Source of the DNA: Luteimonas endophytica
Lineage (GTDB): Bacteria; Pseudomonadota; Gammaproteobacteria; Xanthomonadales; Xanthomonadaceae
Assembly: GCF_029887875.1 (NCBI RefSeq)
Contig: NZ_JARXRM010000046.1
Span: 163,438 to 227,437 of the forward strand
Length of the DNA: 64,000 bases
Reading direction: 5' to 3'
The notes beneath the pieces are model-generated. The model did no database searches and was not told the origin of the DNA. It was given only the letters and a program-made list of their open reading frames with translations. The position numbers and the translations under genes were made by a program. Every line of letters starts with the position of its first letter. The first letter of the stretch is position 1. This document shows positions 34,131 to 42,878 of the stretch, in pieces.

Positions 34131-34300
34131 ATAGATATAGTGGGATGGGAGATCCTTCAGCACCGCTCTCGTCACCCAGATCCGGACCTGCCATGCAGTA
34201 ACCCAGTTGCGGCTCGTGTAGCTGGATTGCTTGACAGGTGTGGTCATCGGCGCGACTCTCGAGCCGCGGATTCAAGTTCATCGGCTGCAGGGGGGGCACC

Positions 34301-34891
34301 ATGAAAGTTCTGATCGCCGCGTTCACAACATTGATGCTGTGCGGTTGTGTTTCGTCTCATGTCCTTATCGGAGAACGACGCCCGCCGATCTCGCCTGACC
34401 AAGTTCAGGTCTATCTGGATCCGCCGCCGAGGTTTGAAAAGGTTGCGGTCCTAGAATCGAACAACAACGCCTCCTTTGCCTTCACCCAGCAGCAGAAAAC
34501 GAACAAGGTGATGGAGCGTCTCAAGGAGGAGGCAGCAGCCCTGGGGGCGAACGGGATTCTCCTCGAAGGAGTGGGGAACCAGTACGCCGGTAGTGTGGGT
34601 GTTGCGAACGCCTGGGCCAGCGGCGGGTCTGCATTCGGAATAGGCACCAGCACCGCTACGTACACCCGGGTAGGCTCCGGCATCGCCATCTATGTATTTC
34701 CGTCTAGTGGTGACGCACTTGCTAGCAGCGCCTTGGTGCAGACGCCGACGACCGACGAAGCGGCGCCGCAGTTGGGCGCGCCGACCCCGACGACAGACAG
34801 GTTGGGCGTGGACGGCGCGACGCCGGAATCATACGAGAGGGATCCCGCCAAGCGGTGCGTGGCCTGCGAACGGATCACTGTGCCGGAGTGA
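34301..34891 (+). CDS. Lipoprotein of unknown function
   Basis: The 196-residue protein begins MKVLIAAFTTLMLCGCVSSH, a short signal with a lipobox ending in LCGC. The mature part contains VYLDPPPRFEKVAVLES, a helix KTNKVMERLKEEAAALGANG, then GILLEGVG and a Gly/Ala/Thr-rich stretch. The FEKVAVLES-helix-LGANGILL pattern is common in small outer-membrane lipoproteins of unknown role. A 170-base gap precedes it; the neighbouring cysteine peptidase is also exported. Confidence 0.7.
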   Translation: MKVLIAAFTTLMLCGCVSSHVLIGERRPPISPDQVQVYLDPPPRFEKVAVLESNNNASFAFTQQQKTNKVMERLKEEAAALGANGILLEGVGNQYAGSVGVANAWASGGSAFGIGTSTATYTRVGSGIAIYVFPSSGDALASSALVQTPTTDEAAPQLGAPTPTTDRLGVDGATPESYERDPAKRCVACERITVPE

Positions 34892-34996
34892 CGCAAACGT
34901 CTCCGGTGCCAAAGGGCCATCGCCGGCCAGGTCGTCGGCGACAGCTCATACCTTCCGGGTGAGGTTCCGCTCGCGTCGGGACTAAGGGACTCTTCA

Positions 34997-35602
34997 ATGG
35001 ACAGAAGGAAGTTCTTGCTGGTACTCGGCGCCGGTGCCGTCTCAACGATGAGCCCTGCCTACGCGGAGCTGCAATGTGGGCCGTGGGTGCACCCGGGCGT
35101 CCAAAGATGCCATGCGGGTCTCAACTCGCAGCTGGCTTTCATTTCCGCCAAACAACAGCGCAACAGTCAGTGGTGCTGGGCCGCTTGCATCGAGATGGTG
35201 TTCCGGTACTACGGCTACGTGGTTCCGCAGGAGAGGATCGTCAGCGAGACCTGGGGCAGCCTGGTCAATATGCCTGGATATCCCGGCCAGATTCTCGCCA
35301 ACCTCAACCGTCCCTGGCAGGACGATTTTGGAAGGAGGTTTGGCGTGTCCGGCGACTCGTTTACCGCGAATCCGATAACGGCCTCCCAGGATCTGGCGGG
35401 CGGAAGGCCACTCATCATCGGCTCTATGGGCCACGCAATGGTATTAACAGCGGTCACCTTCGACAGGGACTCGCACGGCAACGGCCAAGTAGTGTCGGCA
35501 ATAGTCCGAGACCCGTGGGAGGATCGTGGCAGACGCATCCTGACCGCGCAGGAGTGGTTTGCAACTACGTTCCTGGCGCGTATCTCGGTGGCCCGGTGGT
35601 AG
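34997..35602 (+). CDS. Exported papain-like cysteine peptidase
   Basis: The 201-residue protein has a twin-arginine-type signal (MDRRKFLLVLGAGAVS, cleavage after AYA). The mature domain shows a papain-like triad: Cys60 in QRNSQWCWAACIEMVFRYYG, His147 in IIGSMGHAMVLTAV and Asp172 in IVRDPWED. This is the build of the C70/C39-like bacterial cysteine peptidases related to AvrRpt2. Being adjacent to an hxs cassette, it may process HxsA, but that is only an inference from position. Start at ATG 34997. Confidence 0.75.
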   Translation: MDRRKFLLVLGAGAVSTMSPAYAELQCGPWVHPGVQRCHAGLNSQLAFISAKQQRNSQWCWAACIEMVFRYYGYVVPQERIVSETWGSLVNMPGYPGQILANLNRPWQDDFGRRFGVSGDSFTANPITASQDLAGGRPLIIGSMGHAMVLTAVTFDRDSHGNGQVVSAIVRDPWEDRGRRILTAQEWFATTFLARISVARW

Positions 35603-36104
35603 CGAATGTCGCTCCCGGCGCTCCCGCTCCAACACGGAAGCAGGCTGGCTTCCGAGAACGGTGCCAGGAAGGATTTTCCGCTCGGGGCAACAAATCGAGG
35701 AGACCTTCCGTGAATCGAACCCACAAGCTGCTTTCCATGATCTTGCTGACCCTCGCTCCATTCAGGTTGCGCCATGACCAGTTGTTGAAAGGGTTCTTTA
35801 TTTGCACCGGCCGCTGTTAATGGTTGCTTGACTAAGCGTGCGCCTAGCTCAAAAACTCCGTGGCAAGACTTACTTGTACGAGCGTTACGTCCAGCTTCTG
35901 AAGGAATGATGTCGCTCGACCATCGCTGCGATCTAGCCGCGCTCGCATCTTCGCTGCGCGCCATCGCCCACGATGCCGGCTCAAGGCCGGCCGTTCGCTC
36001 TGATCCGGGTTCCCCCCGGATCCTAGGGTCCCCCCGAGGTAGACCGTGCTCCGGACCCTCCCTACGCTCGCGGTGTCGCAACGCCCTGCGCCGGAGCCAC
36101 GACC
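35603..36104. other. 502-base gap with no convincing gene
   Basis: Overlapping open frames exist on both strands but none has a ribosome site, family pattern or consistent codon bias. The first 250 bases are AT-richer. Near 35995-36035, GATCCGGGTTCCCCCCGGATC forms a short inverted repeat (GATCCGG with CCGGATC) followed by CCTAGGG. No tRNA was found. Confidence 0.45.
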
Positions 36105-36938
36105 ATGAGCCTGGATATCGGATCGGTTGCCAGCCGCGCGATCGAAGCCTTTCGCGAACAGGCTGCCCCCCCGCCCACCGACACCGCCACGGCGCCCACC
36201 TGCGGGTGCGGTCCGGAAGCCAATCCCGGCTACCCGGCCAAGCCGCAGACCGATCCCGGCGCGGGCGTGCACGGCAGCCAGCCCTGGTACGCGCGCGGCG
36301 ACGACGTGGCTTTCGAACAGGTCGCCGGCGCGGCCGCGACCGCCGCCGACGCGCTCGGCTACACCAACGCGGCGCGGCACCTGGACCATTATCTCGGCAA
36401 CTCCGGCGAGGACCTCACGGTCGATCCCGCCCGCATCGCGCGCGATGTGCCGCAGTTCAGCCAGTCCGTCGAGCAGCAGCTCGACGCCCAGGTGAACGCC
36501 GCGATCGAGCAGGCCGTGGCCGACGGCTGCTACGGCGAGCCGATCGCTTTCGACAGCGGCTGGCAGGGCTTCTACATCGGCAAGGACATGAGCGCCGACT
36601 GGTTCTATGCGATGGGCGGCATCCAGCATTCGGTCACCGGCACGGTGGTGGTGACGCCCGGCGATCCGCCGACGGCCGAGGTGAGCTACCAGACCCACGT
36701 CTTCGACCGCTACAACTGGGACGGCGGCAAGCAGACCACCATCGGTCCGGTCACCATCACCGACCAGCAGATGGGCGAGCTGCACACCGCCGGCCTTGCG
36801 CAGGAATACGACATCGTCGGTTCCAGCGGCGAGGGCAACTACACCGCGACCTACGACCCTGCGGGCGGCAGCACCGGCAACCCGGGCGTTCCCGAGGCCG
36901 GCGACCGTGATGGCGAGCGGAGCGATCCCGGGCGCTGA
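36105..36938 (+). CDS. Hypothetical protein, possible secreted effector
   Basis: The 277-residue protein starts MSLDIGSVASRAIEAFREQA, has a Pro/Thr-rich linker with CGCGP, and a soluble domain containing GDDVAFEQVAGAAATAADAL, WQGFYIGKDMSADWFYAMGG, VFDRYNWDGGKQTTIGPVTI and AGLAQEYDIVGSS. No signal peptide. The Trp-rich YNWDGGK...YDIVGSS domain recurs in uncharacterised proteins of this bacterial group, but I cannot name a family. Confidence 0.6.
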   Translation: MSLDIGSVASRAIEAFREQAAPPPTDTATAPTCGCGPEANPGYPAKPQTDPGAGVHGSQPWYARGDDVAFEQVAGAAATAADALGYTNAARHLDHYLGNSGEDLTVDPARIARDVPQFSQSVEQQLDAQVNAAIEQAVADGCYGEPIAFDSGWQGFYIGKDMSADWFYAMGGIQHSVTGTVVVTPGDPPTAEVSYQTHVFDRYNWDGGKQTTIGPVTITDQQMGELHTAGLAQEYDIVGSSGEGNYTATYDPAGGSTGNPGVPEAGDRDGERSDPGR

Positions 36939-37044
36939 AGCCCGCCTCATGGCGCCGACGCCCGCCCGCCCCGAAGGGGGAACCAGGCCGCGATGCTATA
37001 GTCCGGCGCACCCGCTTTCGGGCGTTGCGGCGGGCCCCGCCACG

Positions 37045-37527
37045 ATGTCGGTCCGCCTGCTGGCCTGCCTGCTGTGGGCGGCCGGCCTGGCCGCTTGCGC
37101 GGATCGGCCGCCTTCGGCCGCGACCGCCCACCAATCCACCGGATCAGACACGGTGCAGCAGCCACGATTCGTCGACGATGTCACGCGAGCCGAGCTCTCG
37201 CGCACAGGTTTCCAGCTCACCCGCGACGTGGAATTTCTCGGCAGCCGGGCCGAGGCCGGCATCGACCGGCAGGTCGCGTTCGCCGTGCGCATGCCCGCCG
37301 CGCGCGTCCGGCCGTTTCTCGAGGCCGCCGGTTTCGATGCGCCGCTCAAGGCCGGGCAGCGCGTCTTCCAGACCCCTGTCGAAGGCGTCGACACGGCCGC
37401 CGCCGGGCAGGTTTCCGCCGCGCAGGATGTCTTCCGCACGGAGAGCGGGTCGCTGACGCGCGACGTCATGGTGATCCACGAGGACGCCGGAACGGCGATC
37501 GTGCACGTTTGGGCCTATACCACCTGA
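37045..37527 (+). CDS. Small lipoprotein
   Basis: The 160-residue protein has a signal peptide with lipobox (LLACLLWAAGLAAC, Cys near 18). The mature part is soluble and mixed alpha/beta (SRTGFQLTRDVEFLGSRAEA; RTESGSLTRDVMVIHEDAGT) with no recognised family. The ATG at 37045 is set by the signal sequence. Confidence 0.65.
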   Translation: MSVRLLACLLWAAGLAACADRPPSAATAHQSTGSDTVQQPRFVDDVTRAELSRTGFQLTRDVEFLGSRAEAGIDRQVAFAVRMPAARVRPFLEAAGFDAPLKAGQRVFQTPVEGVDTAAAGQVSAAQDVFRTESGSLTRDVMVIHEDAGTAIVHVWAYTT

Positions 37528-37672
37528 CCGGTGCGCCGGCATGGCCGCCGTGGACCTTCCCGTTTCCCGCATTTTCACCATTCATCCATGTACCAGAACG
37601 CCAACTGAAGGCGGGCCGTGACGCCAGCGGAAAGGCCGCTATATTCCGAGACCCCAGACGAAGGAGATTCGA

Positions 37673-37939
37673 ATGTTCCCGACCAAGCGAAATTTGTCGA
37701 TGGCGCGTACGCTCGGCGTGGCGATCGTCGCCCTGAGCCTTGGCGCCTGCGCCACCTACGATGACGAGTTTGCAGGGATCAACTCGCGTCTCGATCAACT
37801 CGACTCGCGGGTGCAGAACGCGGCCCAGAGCGCCGAATCCGCCAATCAGTCCGCGCAGCAGGCCAACCAGCGGCTGGATCAGATGGAAAGCCGCGTCCAG
37901 CAGCTCGAAGCGGCGCCGCGCCGCGTGCCGCGCGGCTAG
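37673..37939 (+). CDS. Alanine-zipper (Lpp-like) outer-membrane lipoprotein
   Basis: The 88-residue protein has a lipobox (VALSLGACATYDDE) and a continuous heptad region, INSRLDQLDSRVQNAAQSA then ANQSAQQANQRLDQMESRVQ, typical of Lpp/OprI trimeric coiled coils that fix the outer membrane to the wall. Unlike Lpp it ends RRVPRG with no C-terminal Lys for covalent attachment to peptidoglycan. The gene directly precedes an L,D-transpeptidase gene. Confidence 0.8.
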   Translation: MFPTKRNLSMARTLGVAIVALSLGACATYDDEFAGINSRLDQLDSRVQNAAQSAESANQSAQQANQRLDQMESRVQQLEAAPRRVPRG

Positions 37940-37983
37940 TCGCGCTTGCACCATTCGCGCCGAACGGCCTGAACCAGGGCCCG

Positions 37984-38778
37984 GTGGCCTGTGCTGGTCA
38001 CCGGGCTTCCTGTCTTCCCCCAAGTCTTCGTTCCGAGGAACCGCCCATCCGCACGTGTACACACCCTGCGATCCGCGGCCTTCACGGTGCGCTGGCGTTG
38101 GCACTGGCGTTCGCGAGTGTCGGCGTGGCCGGCGCCGAGGAGGCCGCCGCGCAACCGGTCGCCGCCGTCGACCAGCTTCCGCCGGGCCAGGAGGTGTCGG
38201 ACACGGTGATCGAGCTCGCGGGCTGGGTGGTCGCGGCCAAGGACAACCAAGGCTATCCGTTCGCTGTCATGGACAAGGCCGCCGCACAGATCCTGGTGTT
38301 CGGCGGCGACGGCCGGCTTCGCGGCGCGGCCCCTGGGCTCTTCGGCTCGGCGACCGGCGATCACACGGCCCCCGGCATCGCCGGCCTCGCGCTCGGCGAG
38401 ATTCCGGGCCGGGATCGCACCACGCCTGCGGGCCGCTTCGTGGGCGGGTACGGTCCGTCGATCGACGCGGGGCGCGTGCTGTGGGTGGACTACGATTCCT
38501 CGGTCTCCATCCACCCGACCGCCACCGGCGTTCCGGCCGAGCGACGCGCCGAACGCCTCGCCTCGCCTTCGCCGGACGACAACCGCGTCACCCATGGCTG
38601 CATCAACGTCTCGCCCGAGTTCTACGAGCGCATCATCCGCCCGACGTTCGAGCGCGGCGGGGTGTTCTACATCTTGCCGGATGCGGCGCCGATCGCGGAG
38701 ACCTTCCCCGAGTTCGCGCAGAGCCGCGCGACGACGCAACGCAACGCCGGAAGGCGCGCACGGTCCGCCCGGCAGTGA
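37984..38778 (+). CDS. L,D-transpeptidase (YkuD domain)
   Basis: Up to 264 residues. A hydrophobic export segment (HGALALALAFASVGVAGAEE) precedes a YkuD domain with RTTPAGRFVGGYG, SVSIHPTATG and the active-site THGCINVSPEFYE (catalytic Cys, upstream His). Such enzymes form 3-3 crosslinks in peptidoglycan or attach proteins to it. No ATG fits: the frame opens at GTG 37984, and the true start may be nearer the signal segment. It lies 45 bases after the Lpp-like gene. Confidence 0.78.
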   Translation: MACAGHRASCLPPSLRSEEPPIRTCTHPAIRGLHGALALALAFASVGVAGAEEAAAQPVAAVDQLPPGQEVSDTVIELAGWVVAAKDNQGYPFAVMDKAAAQILVFGGDGRLRGAAPGLFGSATGDHTAPGIAGLALGEIPGRDRTTPAGRFVGGYGPSIDAGRVLWVDYDSSVSIHPTATGVPAERRAERLASPSPDDNRVTHGCINVSPEFYERIIRPTFERGGVFYILPDAAPIAETFPEFAQSRATTQRNAGRRARSARQ

Positions 38779-38787
38779 ATCGATAGC

Positions 38788-38906
38788 GGGGCCAGGTTCA
38801 CTTCTGGCCCTGCTACGCCGCGCGTTTCTTCCGCGGGCAAAGTGAACCTGCCCCCTTGCTTCACCCCGTTCTTCTTCGCCCCGTTCTTCCGAAGTGAACT
38901 GGCCCC
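38788..38906. repeat. GGGGCCAGGTTCACTT inverted repeat cluster
   Basis: GGGGCCAGGTTCACTT (38788-38803) is inverted as AAGTGAACCTGCCCCC (38840-38855) and again as AAGTGAACTGGCCCC (38892-38906). This REP-like cluster fills the gap between the L,D-transpeptidase and amidohydrolase genes. Its GTTCACTT core resembles the GGTTCGCTT segment of repeat R2. Confidence 0.65.
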
Positions 38907-39064
38907 GTCCTTCGGAATGAGCTGACGGATCGACTGGGCCCGGAACTATGCGGCCGGAAGCCGGTCGCGGCTTCGACCGCGAATCCTCGAAGTATTGCCT
39001 CGGGTCCGCCCTTGTGCGTTGATTGCGTATCCGCCCGGGGGGGCAGGCGAGCAGGGGGACGGCC

Positions 39065-40732
39065 ATGAAGCGACGTGCGTTGCTTGGCGGGGTGATGGGT
39101 CTTGGCGGCGTGGGAGCGCTCGGGCGGCTCGGCGCCGCCGGGTTGCAGGCAGGCGGCGATGTCCCGGGGTTGCAGGCGTTGCGCGCGACCACCGCATCGC
39201 TGGACGCCATCCGCGGCGTGGACGCCCATTGCCACATCTTCAACGCCTCCGACCTGCTGGTGGGGCCGTTCGTCTCCGAAGTGGAGGCCAAGGCCAATCC
39301 CGACTCCCCGCTGGGCTACGTGGTGGGCAAGGTGGCCAAGGTGTTCCAGCGGTTCGCGCCCACCGCGCGGGAGGAGATGAAATGGCTGGCGCGGCGGCCG
39401 CTCGCCCAGGCCCTGGCGCCCTCGGATGCGTGGATGGCCCAGGGCCGGTTCATGCACGCGATGGAGGCCTCCGCGGAAGACTCGGACGACCGGTTCAGGG
39501 AAGTCTGGGAGGCCATCGCCGAAGAGGAGCCGGATGCCTACGAAGCCTTCTTCGACGACTACGCGCAACTCCAGGATCGGGCGATCCGCGGCAGCGGCCT
39601 GGCGGGCTCGGCGTTCGTCACTTCGAACCAGCTTGCCAAGGGCGTAAGGGACAACCCGGAGCTGGCCAATTTCCTGGTCACCGAGGAGCTGAAGCCGCGC
39701 TCGGGGGCGGCGCCGATCCTGGCGTTCCTGAAAACGTTCGTGCGCTACCGCTACGAGAACGCCATGACGCTCATGGCCCTGCATGGCGGCTCCAGCGAAC
39801 GCCCGATCGGCCTGTACACCCCGGCCATGGTCGACTTCGACCTGTGGATCGGGCCCGCCCGCTGCAGCGAGGCGACGCCGTCGCCCATCGCCGACCAGAT
39901 CGCCCTTTCGGCGCGGATTGCCCAGGCCACGAATCACCAGGTCCGCTGCCTGGCCCCGTTCAACCCGCTGCGGGCGGCGGTGGACGAAGGCTACTTCGAT
40001 CTGATGGAAGGGGCCGTCACCACGTACGGCTGCCTGGGCTTCAAGATCTACCCGCCGATGGGCTTCTCGCCCTGGCAGAACCCGGACGGCATGGCGCGCC
40101 GCCTGGACTGCGGCACCCGCGTGACCGGCGCGAGGCTCGACGCGATGATGGAGCGGTTCTTCGCGCTCTGCGCCAGGCACCGGGCGCCGATCCTGGCCCA
40201 CGGCTCGCCCAGCAACTCGCCCGGTGGCGACGCGGCCAGGGCCTTGCTCGGCGGGCCCGACAACTGGGCGCGGACGTTCGAGCGGTTCCCGGAGTATTTC
40301 GGCGGCGGCGACCCGGCGGTCAAGGTGTGCATCGCCCACTTCGGCGGCATCAGCACGCCGGCGCATACCCGCGGCTGGGCCGACCGCTTGGCGGCGCTGA
40401 TGGAGGTTCACCCCTGCCTGTATGCCGACACCAGCTACCTGGACGGTCTGCTTTCCAGCGGCGCCGGTCACGAGGCACTGCTGGAGCGGCTGACCCAGGC
40501 GCTCGCCACACCGGTGGTGCGCGAAAGGATGATGTACGGCTCGGACTGGTCGATGCTGGCCAAGGAGCCCGGCGTGGAGAACTATCCGGTCCTGCTGTCG
40601 CGCGCGCTCGACCGGATCGCCATCCCGGCCGAGGACAAGGAAGCGATCTTCGTCGGCAACGCGTTCCGCTTCTACGCCCTGGATGCGGGCGGGGAAGGTC
40701 GGGTCCGCTTCCTGGAAGGCGCGGCGCAGTAA
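39065..40732 (+). CDS. Amidohydrolase family protein with Tat signal
   Basis: About 555 residues starting MKRRALLGGVMGLGGVGALG, a twin-arginine-type leader. The metallo-TIM-barrel is shown by IRGVDAHCHIFNASD (HxH), GFKIYPPMGF (Lys), ILAHGSPSNSP and CIAHFGG (His) and MMYGSDWSM (Asp). The order fits the amidohydrolase_2 (decarboxylase/lactonase-like) group. The substrate is unknown. The ATG at 39065 is chosen over the longer frame because the Tat motif follows. Confidence 0.8.
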   Translation: MKRRALLGGVMGLGGVGALGRLGAAGLQAGGDVPGLQALRATTASLDAIRGVDAHCHIFNASDLLVGPFVSEVEAKANPDSPLGYVVGKVAKVFQRFAPTAREEMKWLARRPLAQALAPSDAWMAQGRFMHAMEASAEDSDDRFREVWEAIAEEEPDAYEAFFDDYAQLQDRAIRGSGLAGSAFVTSNQLAKGVRDNPELANFLVTEELKPRSGAAPILAFLKTFVRYRYENAMTLMALHGGSSERPIGLYTPAMVDFDLWIGPARCSEATPSPIADQIALSARIAQATNHQVRCLAPFNPLRAAVDEGYFDLMEGAVTTYGCLGFKIYPPMGFSPWQNPDGMARRLDCGTRVTGARLDAMMERFFALCARHRAPILAHGSPSNSPGGDAARALLGGPDNWARTFERFPEYFGGGDPAVKVCIAHFGGISTPAHTRGWADRLAALMEVHPCLYADTSYLDGLLSSGAGHEALLERLTQALATPVVRERMMYGSDWSMLAKEPGVENYPVLLSRALDRIAIPAEDKEAIFVGNAFRFYALDAGGEGRVRFLEGAAQ

Positions 40733-40794
40733 GGGAACGCTCGATCAGAGGGGAGCGAAAGCGCGGGCTCGGCGTGCCCGCGATTGGAGATCAG

Positions 40795-41451
40795 GTGGCG
40801 AAGGTGCTTGCGTCAAAAGAGATCATCAAGTCCATCGTCAATCTGGAAGTCGCGCCGCTGCTTAAGCAGGAAGCGTTCCGGAAAACGGCGTTCACATTCG
40901 TCCGCCGCCGCGGCCGGACGGGCCAGCTGATTCAGATTCAACTGTCGAGCTGGAATCGCGGTTCCGAAGGAGCGTTCTTCGTCAACGTGGGGCTGATGTT
41001 CGATCAGATGTGGCGGGGCGGCTCCGATCCGCCGCGCTATCCCCGGTACGACGATTGTCATTTCATGGTGCGTTTGGAGCGGATCGCTCCAAACGCACCC
41101 TCCGAATGGTCTGTCGATGCCACGACGTTCATCCCCGAGGCGTCTGCCAAGCTGGTTGCGCACTTGAGGGAACCAGTGTTGAGCCGGATGGCGTTGGTCT
41201 GCTCGGTGGAGGACTTCGAGCAGACAGGTTGGATTGGAGCGATTCCTTGGGGATTTCCAGCACTCTTCGCATACGCTCTGGGCAGAGACGACGAGGCCGC
41301 GAGCCTGGTCCAGGCGCAAGCGGCCTACTTCAAGGACAGGGGAGTCACAGCGGAATCCTTGATCGAGGCCTATGGCTTCGCGCGATTGCAGCGGCAGGGC
41401 ACGAATGTGGGGCGATCTCGTGAAGTGGGCTGGGGCCGCGAGGGCCGCTGA
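40795..41451 (+). CDS. DUF4304 domain-containing protein
   Basis: About 218 residues from a GTG at 40795 preceded by GGAGATCAG. It contains LLKQEAFRKTAFTFVRR near residue 25, LIQIQLSSWNRGSEGAFFVN and a helical C-terminus, the DUF4304 layout. The role is unknown; relatives are often found near toxin systems as possible immunity proteins. It ends one base before the start of the sugar dehydrogenase gene. Confidence 0.72.
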   Translation: MAKVLASKEIIKSIVNLEVAPLLKQEAFRKTAFTFVRRRGRTGQLIQIQLSSWNRGSEGAFFVNVGLMFDQMWRGGSDPPRYPRYDDCHFMVRLERIAPNAPSEWSVDATTFIPEASAKLVAHLREPVLSRMALVCSVEDFEQTGWIGAIPWGFPALFAYALGRDDEAASLVQAQAAYFKDRGVTAESLIEAYGFARLQRQGTNVGRSREVGWGREGR

Positions 41452-41452
41452 C

Positions 41453-42793
41453 ATGCGCCGCCTCCTCGCCTGCACGCTGATCGCCCTGTGCCTGTCCCCG
41501 GTGCTGCCGTGCGCGGCGCGCGAGCGCCACGCCGTGCAGGGGCCGCCGTGCGGCGGCTATCCGCGCCTGGCGATCGAGACGCTGCGCGGCATGTGCGCAG
41601 GGCTGGTGATCGGGCCCACCACGCAGGATCCGGCGCGCCCGGTCCGGCTGCCGCGGTCGCTGCTGCAGCTCGACGCCGAGACCTGGCTGGTCACCGACCT
41701 GGGCGCGTGGGACGGCACCCGCGGCGCGGTGTGGCGGCTGCGGACCCGGCCCGGCGAGGCCGCCGCGGTGGAGCGGGTGCTCGACGGCCTGCACCTGCCG
41801 CACGCGATCGCCCGCGGCCCGGACGGCCGGGTGTACGTGGGCGAGATGAGCCGCATCTTCCGCTTCGACCCGGCGGCCGAGGATCCGGCGGCGAGCGTGG
41901 AGACGGTGGTCACCGGGTTGCCCGACAACCGCCTGCACGCCAACCGCCACCCCCTGTCCAGGTTCGTGTTCCTCCCCGGCGGCGATCTGCTGGTCAACGT
42001 CGGCGCGCCCAGCGACCAGTGCGCGGGTGCCGCGGCGCGGACCGCGGCGGGCCTGTGCGCGCAGAGCGAAGGCGCCGCGGACGCCGCGAGCCTGCGGGTG
42101 TACCCGCGCAGCGGCGATGGCCGCTGGTCGCCCGAGTACCGGGTGCTGGCGCGCGGGCTGCGGAACTCGCTGGCGCTGGCGGTGCACCCGTCGGGGACCG
42201 TGCTGCAGGCCGAGAACAGCTACGACTTCGACAGCCGCTGGGCGCCGTTCGAGGAGCTCAACGTGATCGAGGCCGGCCGCCACTACGGCTGGCCGTACTG
42301 CGCCGATGCGGCGCAGCCGGCACCGGCCTGGCCCGGGAAGGCCGCGTGGTGCCGCTCCGACGCGCATACGGCGCCCGCGCTGCTGCTGCCGCCGCACGCG
42401 GCGCCGCTGGACATGCTGTGGTACGAGGGCGCGATGTTTCCCGCGCTGCAGGGCCGGTTGTTGATGAGCTGGCACGGCCACCGCTCGGTCGGCGGTCGCA
42501 TCGCCAGCTTCGCGGTGGACGCGCGCGGCGTGCCGGTGCCGGACCCCCGCCCGCGCTTTCCGGTGTACGGCCAGGGTTTCCGTGCCTACGGCGCGGGCCC
42601 GGCGGCAACGCCGGTGGTGCTGACGCCGGGCTGGGGCCTGCGCCGGGGCGTGCGGCCGCAGGGCTCGCCGGTGGGTCTGGCGGTGGCCGCCGATGGCGCC
42701 ATCTGGGCCACCGACGACCGCGCCGGGCTGGTGGTCCGCTTCGCCGAGGACGCCATCGCCGGCGCCGATGAGGCTGGGGAAAACCCTAGGTAG
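41453..42793 (+). CDS. PQQ-dependent sugar dehydrogenase-like protein
   Basis: About 446 residues with a signal peptide (MRRLLACTLIALCLSPVLPC). The beta-propeller glucose/sorbosone dehydrogenase pattern is visible: LPHAIARGPDGRVYVGEM, LHANRHPLSRFVFLPGGDLL, RGLRNSLALAVHPSG and ELNVIEAGRHYGWPYC. The family oxidises sugars in the periplasm using PQQ. Eight or more Cys suggest disulfides. The ATG at 41453 overlaps nothing but follows the DUF4304 stop by one base. Confidence 0.8.
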   Translation: MRRLLACTLIALCLSPVLPCAARERHAVQGPPCGGYPRLAIETLRGMCAGLVIGPTTQDPARPVRLPRSLLQLDAETWLVTDLGAWDGTRGAVWRLRTRPGEAAAVERVLDGLHLPHAIARGPDGRVYVGEMSRIFRFDPAAEDPAASVETVVTGLPDNRLHANRHPLSRFVFLPGGDLLVNVGAPSDQCAGAAARTAAGLCAQSEGAADAASLRVYPRSGDGRWSPEYRVLARGLRNSLALAVHPSGTVLQAENSYDFDSRWAPFEELNVIEAGRHYGWPYCADAAQPAPAWPGKAAWCRSDAHTAPALLLPPHAAPLDMLWYEGAMFPALQGRLLMSWHGHRSVGGRIASFAVDARGVPVPDPRPRFPVYGQGFRAYGAGPAATPVVLTPGWGLRRGVRPQGSPVGLAVAADGAIWATDDRAGLVVRFAEDAIAGADEAGENPR

Positions 42794-42878
42794 TCGCCCC
42801 TGGCCGGGCCGACAACAATGGGCGCGCGCGCCGGACCGTGCGCGCGGCAGACCCCCTCCTGCTTCGGAAGCCCCCACC

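Noticed and set aside
35970-36040. Possible tRNA or attachment site
   Set aside because: The short inverted repeat does not fold into a cloverleaf, and no matching direct repeat or integrase was seen.
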